The position numbers and the translations under genes were made by a program. From contig SCTR01000010.1 of the NCBI GenBank assembly GCA_004297305.1, positions 248,001 through 312,000 of the forward strand: 64,000 nt of DNA. Reading direction: 5' to 3'. The notes under the pieces are model-generated. The model saw only the letters and a program-made list of their open reading frames with translations, did not search any database and was not told where the DNA came from. Source of the stretch: Actinomycetota bacterium (GTDB lineage: Bacteria > Actinomycetota > Actinomycetes > S36-B12 > FW305-bin1). This document shows, in pieces, positions 63,343 to 64,000 of the stretch; the stretch's first letter is position 1; the number at the start of each line of letters is the position of its first letter.

Positions 63343-63795
63343 TCAGGGCCGGAGCAGCGCCTCCGCCTCGTCGACGGTCAACCGCCCGGCCGCCAGGTCG
63401 ACGAGCACCTGGTCCCGGTCCGGCGCCGCGGTGCCGGAATCCCAGCCGAGCCGGCCGAGGATCTCGGCGTACCGCTGCCGGGCGGTCGGGTAGCTCACCC
63501 CGAGGTGTACGGCGAGTTCCCGCATGTTGCCGCGCGACGTCAGGAAGCTGCGCAACGTCGCGAGGTCGTCGTCCGACAGGCTACAGAACTCGCAATGGCG
63601 GAACTCGCCACTGACCTGCGTCCCGCACGTACGGCAGCCCAGGCCGGTGACGACCAGCGCGTCGTCGCAGACCGGGCAGCTCACCGGCGCGCGATAGGCG
63701 GGCACGTCCGGCTGCGACGCGCGTCCCGGCCACTCCGGCTGGGACGACCGCCCCGGCGAATCGGCCGGCGACGAGCGCCCCGGCGCGGCTGTCAT
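63343..63795 (-). CDS. DUF2089-family zinc-ribbon/HTH protein
   Basis: 150 residues. A disordered Ser/Pro-rich N-terminus, a zinc ribbon (CPVCDDALVVTGLGCRTCGT plus CEFC), then a sigma-factor-like helix-turn-helix (DDLATLRSFLTSRGNMRELA, VHLGVSYPTARQRYAEILGR) and a C-terminal VDLAAGRLTVDEAEALLR segment (SHOCT-like helix). Probably a transcription regulator. ATG 63795 overlaps the stop of the upstream gene, whose product it may regulate. Confidence 0.88.
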   Translation of the reverse strand: MTAAPGRSSPADSPGRSSQPEWPGRASQPDVPAYRAPVSCPVCDDALVVTGLGCRTCGTQVSGEFRHCEFCSLSDDDLATLRSFLTSRGNMRELAVHLGVSYPTARQRYAEILGRLGWDSGTAAPDRDQVLVDLAAGRLTVDEAEALLRP

Positions 63796-64000
63796 CGGTC
63801 CCTCCGCTCGACCGTGATCTTGCTCATCCGTCCGGACACCCGCAGCTGTCCGGTGCCGCCTGCCGGGTCGGCGGCCGCCGCTCGTCGGCCGCGTCCCCGG
63901 CTGTCGCTCGGGATGGCGATCGAACTCATCTCCCCGTCCCCGACGACGGCCACCTCGGAACCAGCGAGCAGCACCGCAACGACCCTGGACATGTCGGCAT
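63792..64000 (-). CDS. C-terminal part of a hypothetical beta-rich protein (5' end outside window)
   Basis: The open frame enters from the right edge, passes an ATG at 63992 and ends in GTGQLRVSGRMSKITVERRD, overlapping the DUF2089 start by four bases. The short alternating hydrophobic strands (VVAVLLAGSEVAVVGDG) suggest a beta-helix or DUF4097-like protein, which often pairs with DUF2089 genes. Too little is visible to decide. Confidence 0.5.
   Translation of the reverse strand, partial: ADMSRVVAVLLAGSEVAVVGDGEMSSIAIPSDSRGRGRRAAAADPAGGTGQLRVSGRMSKITVERRDR

Overview
High-GC (about two thirds G+C) chromosome segment of an actinomycete. The lineage call rests on gene content: mycothiol-conjugate amidase, an F420-type luciferase-like oxidoreductase, DUF2510/DUF3817/DUF4245/DUF4307/DUF6542 proteins, and many genes whose start codon lies 6-8 nt after a TANNNT -10 box (leaderless style). 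No rRNA, tRNA, CRISPR array or intact insertion sequence was seen.

Layout. 1-3210: dipeptide-type ABC importer in the unusual order permease C, binding lipoprotein, permease B (cut by the window edge). 3379-5244: typA. 5284-14360: a nine-gene, largely overlapping minus-strand cluster made of a GntR regulator, a BMP/nucleoside-type ABC importer (ATPase, two permeases, lipoprotein), a degenerate cysteine-hydrolase paralogue, a biuret-hydrolase-like enzyme and allophanate hydrolase. It reads as an import and nitrogen-salvage pathway for biuret or a related ureido compound and is the most interesting system here. 14478-22433: Nudix, pterin dehydratase, HtrA-like protease, DUF2510 protein, a coupled MoxR/DUF58/VWA operon, a HAD phosphatase and a small Rho_N protein. 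22589-28031: MFS exporter with TetR regulator, alcohol dehydrogenase, small hypotheticals, a membrane gene broken by one in-frame TAG, and a DHFR-like protein. 28127-29303: Xre plus nucleotidyltransferase pair that looks like a toxin-antitoxin module.

29527-44817 is mostly housekeeping: ychF, rmuC, ispH/xseA (divergent, overlapping promoters), xseB, a three-gene crotonase/LLM/SDR catabolic operon, glpX, class I and class II fumarases in tandem, and a secreted transglycosylase-like protein. 45264-50214: PhoH, isoprenyl transferase, a hypothetical protein and a DUF255 thioredoxin-domain protein.

50190-53200 is a decayed integrated element next to the DUF255 start: integrase remnant with frameshifts, nuclease-like fragment, a convergent HigA/HigB-like pair, and a diverged direct repeat of the DUF255 5' end at the far side. 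53203-64000: DUF2510 protein, a SoxR-controlled SDR plus QueA-like operon, arfB, a cold-shock gene with leader hairpin and terminator, DUF3817, the coupled mca/small membrane protein/SURF1 operon, DUF4307, greA with terminator, a DrrAB-type ABC exporter and a DUF2089 operon that runs off the right edge.
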